64,000 nucleotides of DNA from Saprospiraceae bacterium (GTDB taxonomy: Bacteria > Bacteroidota > Bacteroidia > Chitinophagales > Saprospiraceae): the NCBI GenBank assembly GCA_016710585.1, contig JADJVN010000006.1, positions 215,156 to 279,155 on the forward strand, written 5' to 3'. The position numbers and the translations under genes are program-made. Below the pieces are notes generated by a model, which was not told where the DNA came from, searched no databases, and saw only the letters and a program-made list of their open reading frames with translations. The stretch's first letter is position 1. Every line of letters begins with the position of its first letter. Of the stretch, positions 10,277 to 17,923 are shown in pieces.

Positions 10277-12043
10277 TTAAATTTTCACAATTTTCTCCGA
10301 CTTAACGATCCTATTTCGTTCTATAATTTCTACTATATAAACACCTGATGATAATGATTCTGTGTTGATGATATTGCTTCCTTCGTAAAGTCTTTTTGTG
10401 GTAATTTTATTTCCTTGAAGATCATAGAGATTCATGATCATTTTTTCTGGGAGATAGTCATTGACTTGAATGATGAGGATTTCTCTCATTGGATTTGGTG
10501 AGAGTGTGATGTCAATCAATGGATTGTCCGCTTCATCTTTTGTAGCGGTGGTACCTATGTTTATTTTTTTGCATTTGGTACTTTCACCATTTTTGTTTTT
10601 ATCACGAAGGCATACTTCATAGATGCCATCTTTGGCATAAGTATGGATGATCGATGTATCCCAAACTGTAGTGTAATATGGCTGTGATCCATCACCCCAA
10701 TTCCACCAAAATTCTTCTGGTTCATACCAACTTAAATTGGTGAAGTCTATACTGCGATAGTTCATCGTATCTTGATCGTAGCGGAACTCGGCTACTGGTA
10801 TATTGTCTATGCCGAGACTATCGCTTGGGCTGCCATCAATGGGGCCGAGGCGGTAGTTGGGGAAAGAAGGGAGGCAATTATTCATTGTAATTTTGATAGA
10901 GTGCTGTTTTACTCCACAAGCTGTGCCTTTTAGATTGGGCTTATCGATAGTAAACAAATATTGCTGAGTACAACAGCTTGTCGTTCCATATATTCTACCA
11001 TCAGGAGCTGACTCTATATATCCGAACCAGGTTCGAGCTCGTATTCCACCTGGAGTAATGCCAATAAATTCATCAAATGTTGCCACTGTATCCAATTTAA
11101 TTTCATCCTTACTTAAATCAAACTGATATAAATGTGTTTTGCGTGAAACATATAGATATTTAGAGTTAGGTGAGAATGCTACACCAAACAAAAGAAAGGA
11201 ATCATAATCTTTAAATGTGTAGGCCAACGGATTCGAAAGTATGCCAGTAGCTCTATCAAAATCAAAAATATCTAGGTAAGACTCATCTTCAGTTATTTTA
11301 TAATAATCAGAGGAAATAGCAATTTTATTTCCTAGTTTATTAATGCTCAGTTGATTATTCACATTTTCCAAATTTCTTCCTAATTCATTTGTTACAACAC
11401 GAATGAGTTCCCCTGTCTTTCCATTGATCAATGCGCTAAAAAAAATATTGCTGTGGAGTTTTGGGTAAAAAATCCACCAATCCCTACCATTGGCATGCTT
11501 GATGGCGTCTATACCTATTAATTGTATAGAATCTGAATGTATAATTTGTTTTTTTAAAATAATTTTTTGAGCAACCAAATCTGCATTAAATTTACTAAAA
11601 AAAAGATGCTGTGAGTATGAATCATAACCAGGAACAGTATAATACTCCTTACTATACATAAAATAAGTGCTTGCTTCGGTCGAAGGAATAATCACAGCCA
11701 TCTGTGGGAAAGGGCTATAAGGATCAGAAATACTGAAAATGCCATTCTGAAGTCGTATAGCATTTCGACCTTCTGCAATATAGCCATTATATGAAAATAA
11801 ATAATTCCCATCCTTGTCTGACAATGTATTTGCTGTGCCTAAAAAGTCTATTCTTTTGAATGTGTCATAAATAAAACTAGGATTCAAGCTAGGTGTATTG
11901 AAGTCTATTTTAGTGATTCCAAATGGATCAGGTAAGCTATCATCTAGTGAACTATATCCTGTCAACCAATTATAATCGTGTTTCTGAGAATAACTTGAAA
12001 TAGTACTCAGCATTAAAATAATTATATTGAAAGTATGTTTCAT
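10277..12043 (-). CDS. Secreted beta-propeller/PKD protein with T9SS type A sorting domain
   Basis: 588 residues. The signal peptide ends at 'SSYSQ' (about residue 20). The central region has propeller-like repeats with 'IKHANGRDWWIFY' and 'VAFSPNSKYLYVS'. 'LPSFPNYRLGPIDGS' then leads into a PKD domain ('FTNLSWYEPEEFWWNWGDGS' ... 'HTYAKDGIYEVCL'), and a T9SS type A sorting domain closes the protein ('ITLSPNPMREILII' ... 'SGVYIVEIIERN'). It is predicted to be exported across the outer membrane and either released or surface-attached. It belongs to the same family as the three tandem genes at 28.3-33.3 kb, sharing HANGRD.W, SP...YLYV and FPNYRLGP, although those lack the PKD domain. It is the intact member of a tandem pair whose other copy (8203-9957) has decayed. 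The ligand is unknown. Confidence 0.85.
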   Translation of the reverse strand: MKHTFNIIILMLSTISSYSQKHDYNWLTGYSSLDDSLPDPFGITKIDFNTPSLNPSFIYDTFKRIDFLGTANTLSDKDGNYLFSYNGYIAEGRNAIRLQNGIFSISDPYSPFPQMAVIIPSTEASTYFMYSKEYYTVPGYDSYSQHLFFSKFNADLVAQKIILKKQIIHSDSIQLIGIDAIKHANGRDWWIFYPKLHSNIFFSALINGKTGELIRVVTNELGRNLENVNNQLSINKLGNKIAISSDYYKITEDESYLDIFDFDRATGILSNPLAYTFKDYDSFLLFGVAFSPNSKYLYVSRKTHLYQFDLSKDEIKLDTVATFDEFIGITPGGIRARTWFGYIESAPDGRIYGTTSCCTQQYLFTIDKPNLKGTACGVKQHSIKITMNNCLPSFPNYRLGPIDGSPSDSLGIDNIPVAEFRYDQDTMNYRSIDFTNLSWYEPEEFWWNWGDGSQPYYTTVWDTSIIHTYAKDGIYEVCLRDKNKNGESTKCKKINIGTTATKDEADNPLIDITLSPNPMREILIIQVNDYLPEKMIMNLYDLQGNKITTKRLYEGSNIINTESLSSGVYIVEIIERNRIVKSEKIVKI

Positions 12044-12384
12044 TTAGTTGAATTATTATAGTGATTTAGTTAAGACTCAACTATTGCAAATATAAAAAAA
12101 TTATATCAAAGCAGGAATTATTTATCGAATAAACTTGAATATGGGTATTTATAAAATAGAATCATTCGTTGCTCACATTTCGTAATAACCCACCTAAAAT
12201 ATTTCGTAATAACCCACCTAAATCCTCCCTTGAAAATGGAGGACTTTATGCCTACTGGATTAAAAAAAATCAGTGTCCTTCTTTAAATCAGCTTAATCCG
12301 TGATTCAGACAAACTATTTGCACATTTTCAAATTTGCAGATTTGCAAATTATCTAATTCTCACATTATCTAATTAACTAATTAT
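12044..12384. repeat. Leader region plus compound intergenic repeat, copy D
   Basis: 12044-12170 is the upstream region of the intact propeller gene. 12170-12384 repeats copy C: two 'tttcgtaataacccaccta' words, the TCCTCC...GGAGGA hairpin (12222-12245), 'taatccgtgattcagacaaa', then 'attatctaattaactaatt' units ending at the stop of the next minus-strand gene. Confidence 0.7.
12087..12094 (-). promoter_or_regulatory. -7 promoter element (TATATTTG)
   Basis: Reverse-strand TATATTTG, 44 bases upstream of ATG 12043. It is conserved in the duplicated copy at 10001-10008. It would give a leader of roughly 35-40 bases. Confidence 0.5.
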
Positions 12385-12924
12385 CTAATTAATCTTAGCT
12401 CCTTTGACGACTTTGGATTCTTTCTGGATGCTATGAGCTCTTTTTAGGTCGACTAGCAAACATGCCCATGCTGCTTCGGTAGATGTTCTATATTCTTTTC
12501 CATCATAGGTGACTACACCACTTCGTCTCTCCCAATCTTTGGCAAGTAAAGCATATCTGTTGTTTAATTTTGGATTGGGGCCAAACATTAAGTATTTTGG
12601 ATTATCAGATTTTTCGAAGCTTATTGCAAATCGATCTTCTTTTGGTGAAAAATGAAATAAACATGGTGTTCCTTCTCTAAAAATAATTTCTTCAACTTTC
12701 TCTCCGTTCACTGATTTTATTTTTCCATTTTCGATTGTGGTTTGTCCATCTTCAGCCCTTCTTCTTAGGACAATATTTTCTGACAAATAGAATTGAATCA
12801 GCTTCAAGTCTTTTTGGCTCCATTTATTGTCTTCGTATAACTTCTGTGTAAATGGCCTTAATGTAGGGCTGCATGAGGTGCAGAATAAAACTAAAATACC
12901 AAAAATGAAAAAAGAATATCGCAT
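12385..12924 (-). CDS. Hypothetical lipoprotein
   Basis: About 179 residues when started at ATG 12924, which puts a lipoprotein signal first ('FFIFGILVLFCTSCSPTLRP', Cys after 'CTS'). The longer frame from 12963 would bury that signal. The body has no family I recognise: 'GKIKSVNGEKVEEIIFREGTP', then a strand-rich 'KYLMFGPNPKLNNRYALLAKDWERRSGVVTYDGKEYR'. It is probably anchored in the inner leaflet of the outer membrane or in the periplasm. It stands alone on the minus strand behind a repeat gap, after tadA. Confidence 0.7.
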   Translation of the reverse strand: MRYSFFIFGILVLFCTSCSPTLRPFTQKLYEDNKWSQKDLKLIQFYLSENIVLRRRAEDGQTTIENGKIKSVNGEKVEEIIFREGTPCLFHFSPKEDRFAISFEKSDNPKYLMFGPNPKLNNRYALLAKDWERRSGVVTYDGKEYRTSTEAAWACLLVDLKRAHSIQKESKVVKGAKIN

Positions 12925-13044
12925 AAAAAAATATTTAATGATTTGACAGCGAATGTAGTCCAAAGTTTAATTGAATGTTTGCTATTTAATATTCCTTTAA
13001 CTCAAACTAAGAAATATTTAACTTTTACAATGGCGCTGTCGCTT

Positions 13045-13500
13045 TTATTTCTGTCTTTTATTTTGGAAAAATCGCTGTAATAGCTTTTCTGATTCTTCTT
13101 TCATTAATCCATATTGGATCTTTGTTTTTGGATGTAAAAGTTCTTTTCCATATCGCATAAATCCTTGTTTGCGATCCTCAGCTGCATAGACTAATCTACC
13201 TAACTGTGACCATCGCAATGCTCCTGCACACATGATGCAAGGTTCGAGGCTGACATACAGACTGCATTTTTTTAAATATTTCATATCCAACTGTGAGGAA
13301 GCTGAGGTGATGGATAGTATTTCAGCATGAGCCGTTACATCTCTCAATAATTCAGTCTGATTGTGAGATTTTGCAATAATTTGATTTTTATAAACCAATA
13401 CGGCCCCTATAGGAACTTCATCAGCATCAAAAGCAATCTGCGCTTCTTGCATTGCCAATTTCATATAATAATTATCATCATATACAGTAATTAGAGCCAT
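13045..13500 (-). CDS. tadA: tRNA-specific adenosine deaminase
   Basis: 151 residues, typical of TadA. The cytidine/deoxycytidylate deaminase zinc site is complete: 'VTAHAEIL' (HAE with the proton-shuttling Glu) and 'LEPCIMCAGAL' (PCxxC). TadA converts A34 to inosine in tRNA-Arg(ACG). 'DADEVPIGAVLVYKNQIIAKSHNQ' is the usual N-terminal segment. It is transcribed away from guaB; a 117-base gap holds a promoter for each. Confidence 0.92.
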   Translation of the reverse strand: MALITVYDDNYYMKLAMQEAQIAFDADEVPIGAVLVYKNQIIAKSHNQTELLRDVTAHAEILSITSASSQLDMKYLKKCSLYVSLEPCIMCAGALRWSQLGRLVYAAEDRKQGFMRYGKELLHPKTKIQYGLMKEESEKLLQRFFQNKRQK

Positions 13501-13523
13501 AAGTAATCAGTTCAATTTTTTCC

Positions 13524-13531
13524 CAAAGGTA
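13524..13531 (-). promoter_or_regulatory. -7 promoter element for tadA (TACCTTTG)
   Basis: Exact TAnnTTTG on the reverse strand, 24 bases upstream of the tadA ATG at 13500. Confidence 0.55.
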
Positions 13532-13606
13532 TAGGATTCAAAAACTTTGAATAATAAAAGATCATAATTTTTATTCTAAGAATTTCAGTAAAATAATATA
13601 ACAAGC

Positions 13607-13614
13607 TATCTTTG
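13607..13614 (+). promoter_or_regulatory. -7 promoter element for guaB (TATCTTTG), leaderless spacing
   Basis: Exact TAnnTTTG ending only 3 bases before the guaB ATG at 13618. Transcription normally starts 5-8 bases after this element, so the mRNA would begin at or just inside the start codon. The position also argues against the TTG at 13612 as the start, because that codon lies within the element. Confidence 0.55.
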
Positions 13615-13617
13615 CAC

Positions 13618-15099
13618 ATGGAAAAGCAAATTGGTCGCAACTCAGACATCGCTCTTGAAGCCCTAACATTCGATGATGTATTATTAATTCCAGCTTATTC
13701 TGAAGTTTTACCTCGAGATACTGACATCAGCACCCAACTGACTACTGATATCAAGATCAATGTCCCTATCGTCTCTGCCGCAATGGATACTGTCACTGAA
13801 AAAGACCTCGCTATCTCTATGGCAAGAGTTGGAGGCATCGGGATAATTCACAAAAACATGCCTATAGAAAACCAAGCTGAACAAGTGCGAAGCGTAAAAA
13901 GATCTGAAAGTGGGATGATCCTTGATCCTGTTACTTTAGAAGCAAATGCTACTGTCAAAGATGCAATTCTATTAATGGAGACGCATCGCATCGGAGGGAT
14001 TCCAGTGGTCGATGTCAATAATAAGTTGGTTGGGATCTTGACAAATAGAGACCTTCGATTTGAAGCCCATCCGTCCAAAAAGATATCTGAGATCATGACT
14101 AAGACCAATCTGGTCACAGCGCCTGTAGGAACCAATTTTGAGAAGGCTAAAGATCTTCTCCAAAAATATAAAATCGAAAAATTACCCGTAGTAAAAAAAG
14201 ATGGCACACTGGCTGGTCTAATCACCTATAAAGACATCATGAAATTGGAGAATTTCCCCTTCTCATGTAAGGATAAGTTGGGAAGATTGGTGGTAGGCGC
14301 CGCAGTAGGTGTTGCACAAGATACCATGGATCGTGTAGAAGCTCTAGTAGCTGTAAATGTTGATGTCATCTGCGTAGACACTGCACATGGTCATTCTAAA
14401 GGTGTATTGGATACCATAAAAAAAATAAGAAAAGCATTTAAGAATTTGCAAATCATTGGAGGTAATGTCGCCACCGGCGAAGCAGCATTGGCTTTAGTAC
14501 AAGCTGGAGTAAATGGTGTAAAAGTGGGTGTAGGCCCTGGAAGTATTTGTACGACTAGAGTTGTAGCAGGAGTCGGAGTTCCACAGCTTACAGCGATATC
14601 ATTAGCTTATCAAAGCATTAAGAAAAAAGGAATTCCTATCATTGGTGATGGAGGAATCCGCTATACGGGAGATATCCCAAAGGCAATAGCAGCAGGTGCT
14701 AGCACAATTATGGCTGGGTCACTGTTTGCAGGAACTGAAGAGGCGCCAGGCGAAACAATCATCTTTGATGGTAGAAAATTTAAAGTGTATCGTGGTATGG
14801 GATCAATAGGTGCAATGCAGCTAGGATCAAAAGACAGATACTTTCAAGACGTAGAAGACGATATCAAAAAATTAGTTCCTGAAGGCATCGAAGGACGAGT
14901 GCCTTTTAAAGGTAAAGTATCAGAGGTCATGGTGCAATATATAGGAGGCTTAAGAGCCAGCATGGGATATGTCGGTGCAAAAACGATAAATGATCTTCAA
15001 AAAGCAAAGATGGTGCGTATCTCGAATTCTGGAATTACCGAAAGCCATCCTCATCATATCACCATCACAAAAGAATCGCCTAATTATTCCAGAAGGTAA
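13618..15099 (+). CDS. guaB: IMP dehydrogenase
   Basis: Oxidises IMP to XMP with NAD+, the first step of GMP synthesis. 493 residues from ATG 13618. A TIM barrel ('LTFDDVLLIPAYSEVLPRD') is interrupted by two CBS domains (about residues 95-210: 'ILLMETHRIGGIPVVD', 'LLQKYKIEKLPVV'). The catalytic loop is 'GPGSICTTRVVAGVGVPQ' with the nucleophilic Cys at about residue 311. The flap includes 'VYRGMGSIGAMQ'. A TTG at 13612 would add two residues but falls in the promoter. The 3' end overlaps the convergent CHAT gene by 20 bases. Confidence 0.96.
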   Translation: MEKQIGRNSDIALEALTFDDVLLIPAYSEVLPRDTDISTQLTTDIKINVPIVSAAMDTVTEKDLAISMARVGGIGIIHKNMPIENQAEQVRSVKRSESGMILDPVTLEANATVKDAILLMETHRIGGIPVVDVNNKLVGILTNRDLRFEAHPSKKISEIMTKTNLVTAPVGTNFEKAKDLLQKYKIEKLPVVKKDGTLAGLITYKDIMKLENFPFSCKDKLGRLVVGAAVGVAQDTMDRVEALVAVNVDVICVDTAHGHSKGVLDTIKKIRKAFKNLQIIGGNVATGEAALALVQAGVNGVKVGVGPGSICTTRVVAGVGVPQLTAISLAYQSIKKKGIPIIGDGGIRYTGDIPKAIAAGASTIMAGSLFAGTEEAPGETIIFDGRKFKVYRGMGSIGAMQLGSKDRYFQDVEDDIKKLVPEGIEGRVPFKGKVSEVMVQYIGGLRASMGYVGAKTINDLQKAKMVRISNSGITESHPHHITITKESPNYSRR

Positions 15100-17764
15100 A
15101 GCTATTACCGCGATAGATGGGCATCGTGTTGCCAGTCAAAGTAAATGCTGCCCAATAATAAGGCTGGGCATATTCTGGATAATCCAAGATAAACTTTCGC
15201 TTAGCATAAGTTAATGCATGGCTTTTAGAATGTCCGTCGACCAGATATTTATAATAATTTTCCATGATCAAGGCAGTCGATTTATCATTGACTGACCAAA
15301 GACTAGAAATGACTGATGATGCTCCTGCAAGTAAAAATCCTCTAGACAAACTCAAGATCCCTTCGGTATTATCCAAAATTCCAGCTGAGGACTTACAAGA
15401 ACTCAATACCACTTGCTGTGCATCCATTGTAAGTGCAGAAATCTGATTTAAACTTAATCGCTCATGTTTGGATTTTTCTTTGGACAAAACAACATAAGAA
15501 TTGACATGATCTGTTCCATCTATAAAAGCATGGCTGGCAAGATGTAAAAATCCACTTTTTTGAATAGCAGTTAAAAAATTGGGGATCGTCGCTTCATCTT
15601 CTACAAAACTGATCCCACCCATTAAACTTGTGACCGTCTTACACTCTTCGACATTATTTGGCAAATGCTCATAATCTTCTTCTAATGAAGTGCCATTACT
15701 TTTCTTACTTTGAAATAGTGGCGCAAATCCGTAGAACTTAGTCAACTTACTTTGTTTTCTTTCCAAGCCAAAAAAAGTCTCACAAGAAAACTGATAATTG
15801 ACATAAGCCTTATATAATATCATCTTCCCTTCATTCTGAGCATCTGACACATCCTCTAAACATTCGAATGGAACTCTCCACAATACCCCATTAGGTATTA
15901 TGATCAATTTTTTATCATGCAAATTTTCATCAAGAAAAAAACTTCTGTGTAAAAAATGAGAAGCCTGTTTTACATCTACAGAATTAATATTTGCTGCTTT
16001 ACTTACACCGTCAGAAAATAATTTTACTTGCGAATCAAAAAAATTATTTCTTGGAATTTCGCTCATACAAAATCCATCTTTGCTCAACTTAAATAAAAAA
16101 AGTGAAGAATCCAATGATATAAATTCAAAAATTAATTCTTTATTCTTCAAACGGAGCATCACTTTATTTATACTTTGCTGCACTTGCTTATCAAGGTCGA
16201 CATGAATATCCGAAACTAATAGTGTATCCCGTTTTCGTTTCAAAGCATTAAGCTCTTGTGAGAGATAATTCAACTTCTTAGGATCCATCTCTTGATTAAG
16301 TTCTTCGTTTATTTGATTTAATTTCAATTTTACGGTAATCAATTCACTTTGCTTTGCTTGATCTAATAATTTTGAATATTGCTGGGCATTGATTGAATTC
16401 TCTAAATAATTACTGTGACATAACTCTGAAATTCTGAATGCATAATCATATTCTTGAGAAGAAATAGCTGTCCTTAGCGCAACTTTCTTTATATCTTCAA
16501 ACTGAAGTTGATTTAACAAGGCAGATTTCTCTACTCTTGCGTATGAAGAAAATTTATTGGACAATAAAATAGACATTAAATAATAATCTAGAGATTCATG
16601 CAATAATCGTCTTGATCCTTCAAGTTTATATTCATCGAACAAAATCATTGCGGCATACTTATATAATTCAATTAATATAAGGAGTTGTGTTGGATTCTTT
16701 GCTTCAATATTCTTCAATAAAAATGAATTGCACTCAAAATCCATATGATTCAACAGCTTATTCCTGATATCAAGTATTGTGTTTTTTGCCAAAACGTGTT
16801 TACTCTCCTTTACATATAGTCCAAGTTCTAATAGTTGGAGCTGCAAAATAAAATACTCATCCTCGATCATGTCTTCATGCTCATAGATAAATTTTTTAAG
16901 CTTGGCAAAACCAATTTTTGCTGCAGGAATTCTATCACATTCTATTAAATTATTCAAACAAAAATGATATATCTTACACCATTTATAATCATCCAATGCT
17001 TTAAGATTCTTGAGTTGTCCCATTATTTTTAAGCTTTCGGTCACATTGTGTTGGTTCAATGCAATAATAGATTTTATATATAAAATACTCAATAAATTTA
17101 AATCATAATCATCTTGACTAATTTCACTTTTTATCAATGTCAATTCATCTGCGATGCTATCGATTTCATTTTTAATTATCGATATATTCTCCTTATGAGT
17201 TGATTCAATAAAACTCGTCAAATAGTTAATCTCAGAATAAATAGCTAAAGCATGATCTCCCATTTTTTTTGCCCAATTGACAAACTGCCGATCTAATATT
17301 CTACTTGCATAGACATCACCACTTATATAACTATAATAAGCCTTTTCCTCAAAATATTGAATCATGGCTTCATCCTTATCATTGATAATAGGGATTTGGT
17401 TTATATAATAAAAAGCTGAATCTATCATTTCATTTGATTGGTAGCTATAATAAATCATCATTAAGCTTGAAATAATACCGCTAGTGTCATTGATCATGCG
17501 CCTCAATTCTAATGCTTTCTTAGCATAAAATAAAGATTTATTGTATTCAAAATTCCTATAATATTTTATCGCAAGAATTTGGTTGGCTTTTCCCAAGCAT
17601 TTAATATCGCATTGAACATTTGGTTCCTCGATAAAATTGGTTAAGGCTTTGATAAGTATAGATTCGTCTTTGATATTGCGAATTTGATCCAATTTTATTT
17701 CACATTGACCAACCATTAAAAAAGGATGCAGTAATAAAATTAGCCAAATTTTATTCCTTAACAT
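15080..17764 (-). CDS. Exported TPR-like/CHAT domain cysteine protease candidate
   Basis: About 894 residues from ATG 17764, a start that places a signal peptide first ('IWLILLLHPFLMVGQC'). The longer start at 17809 lies upstream of the promoter element. Residues ~25-480 are helical repeats of TPR type ('YNKSLFYAKKALELRRMIND' and similar), followed by a coiled coil ('LITVKLKLNQINEELNQEMD'). The C-terminal ~300 residues form a CHAT domain (caspase-like fold): the catalytic His is in 'FLHLASHAF' (about residue 745) and the catalytic Cys in 'VVLSSCKSSAG' (about 790). 'GFLLAGASSVISSLWSVND' completes the fold. Both catalytic residues are present, so protease activity is plausible. The neighbour upstream on the same strand is a dead subtilisin-like lipoprotein, a possible partner or substrate. 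The 3' end overlaps guaB by 20 bases. Confidence 0.88.
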   Translation of the reverse strand: MLRNKIWLILLLHPFLMVGQCEIKLDQIRNIKDESILIKALTNFIEEPNVQCDIKCLGKANQILAIKYYRNFEYNKSLFYAKKALELRRMINDTSGIISSLMMIYYSYQSNEMIDSAFYYINQIPIINDKDEAMIQYFEEKAYYSYISGDVYASRILDRQFVNWAKKMGDHALAIYSEINYLTSFIESTHKENISIIKNEIDSIADELTLIKSEISQDDYDLNLLSILYIKSIIALNQHNVTESLKIMGQLKNLKALDDYKWCKIYHFCLNNLIECDRIPAAKIGFAKLKKFIYEHEDMIEDEYFILQLQLLELGLYVKESKHVLAKNTILDIRNKLLNHMDFECNSFLLKNIEAKNPTQLLILIELYKYAAMILFDEYKLEGSRRLLHESLDYYLMSILLSNKFSSYARVEKSALLNQLQFEDIKKVALRTAISSQEYDYAFRISELCHSNYLENSINAQQYSKLLDQAKQSELITVKLKLNQINEELNQEMDPKKLNYLSQELNALKRKRDTLLVSDIHVDLDKQVQQSINKVMLRLKNKELIFEFISLDSSLFLFKLSKDGFCMSEIPRNNFFDSQVKLFSDGVSKAANINSVDVKQASHFLHRSFFLDENLHDKKLIIIPNGVLWRVPFECLEDVSDAQNEGKMILYKAYVNYQFSCETFFGLERKQSKLTKFYGFAPLFQSKKSNGTSLEEDYEHLPNNVEECKTVTSLMGGISFVEDEATIPNFLTAIQKSGFLHLASHAFIDGTDHVNSYVVLSKEKSKHERLSLNQISALTMDAQQVVLSSCKSSAGILDNTEGILSLSRGFLLAGASSVISSLWSVNDKSTALIMENYYKYLVDGHSKSHALTYAKRKFILDYPEYAQPYYWAAFTLTGNTMPIYRGNSFTFWNN

Positions 17765-17787
17765 TCGAATATTCTTTTTGCTAAAGA

Positions 17788-17795
17788 CAAAGCTA
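17788..17795 (-). promoter_or_regulatory. -7 promoter element for the CHAT gene (TAGCTTTG)
   Basis: Exact TAnnTTTG on the reverse strand, 24 bases upstream of ATG 17764. It sits downstream of a terminator-like hairpin, giving the CHAT gene its own promoter. Confidence 0.5.
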
Positions 17796-17857
17796 ATAAA
17801 TTTCTGCAAAGAATCAATAAAAAGTGCTTATAATCTTGTAACAAAATTATTCCATGT

Positions 17858-17886
17858 AAAAAAAGGAGACAAAATGAATTGCCTCC
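17858..17886 (-). terminator. Rho-independent terminator after the pseudo-subtilase gene
   Basis: On the reverse strand GGAGGCAA pairs with TTGTCTCC (8 bp, one G-T), directly followed by seven T. It lies 38 bases after the stop of the subtilisin-like gene. Confidence 0.65.
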
Positions 17887-17923
17887 CTTTGCAAAAAGAA
17901 TATATCCTCCTTAGGATATTCTA

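Noticed and set aside
5270..12384. Intergenic repeats as riboswitches or small RNAs
   Set aside because: They lie behind stop codons, have only short hairpins and no conserved aptamer-like core; repeat elements explain them better.
13612..13617. TTG start for guaB (likewise TTG 19453 for metG, ATG 53135 for kup, ATG 17809 for CHAT)
   Set aside because: Each lies upstream of or inside a TAnnTTTG promoter element, while a downstream ATG has normal spacing and family-consistent N-terminus.
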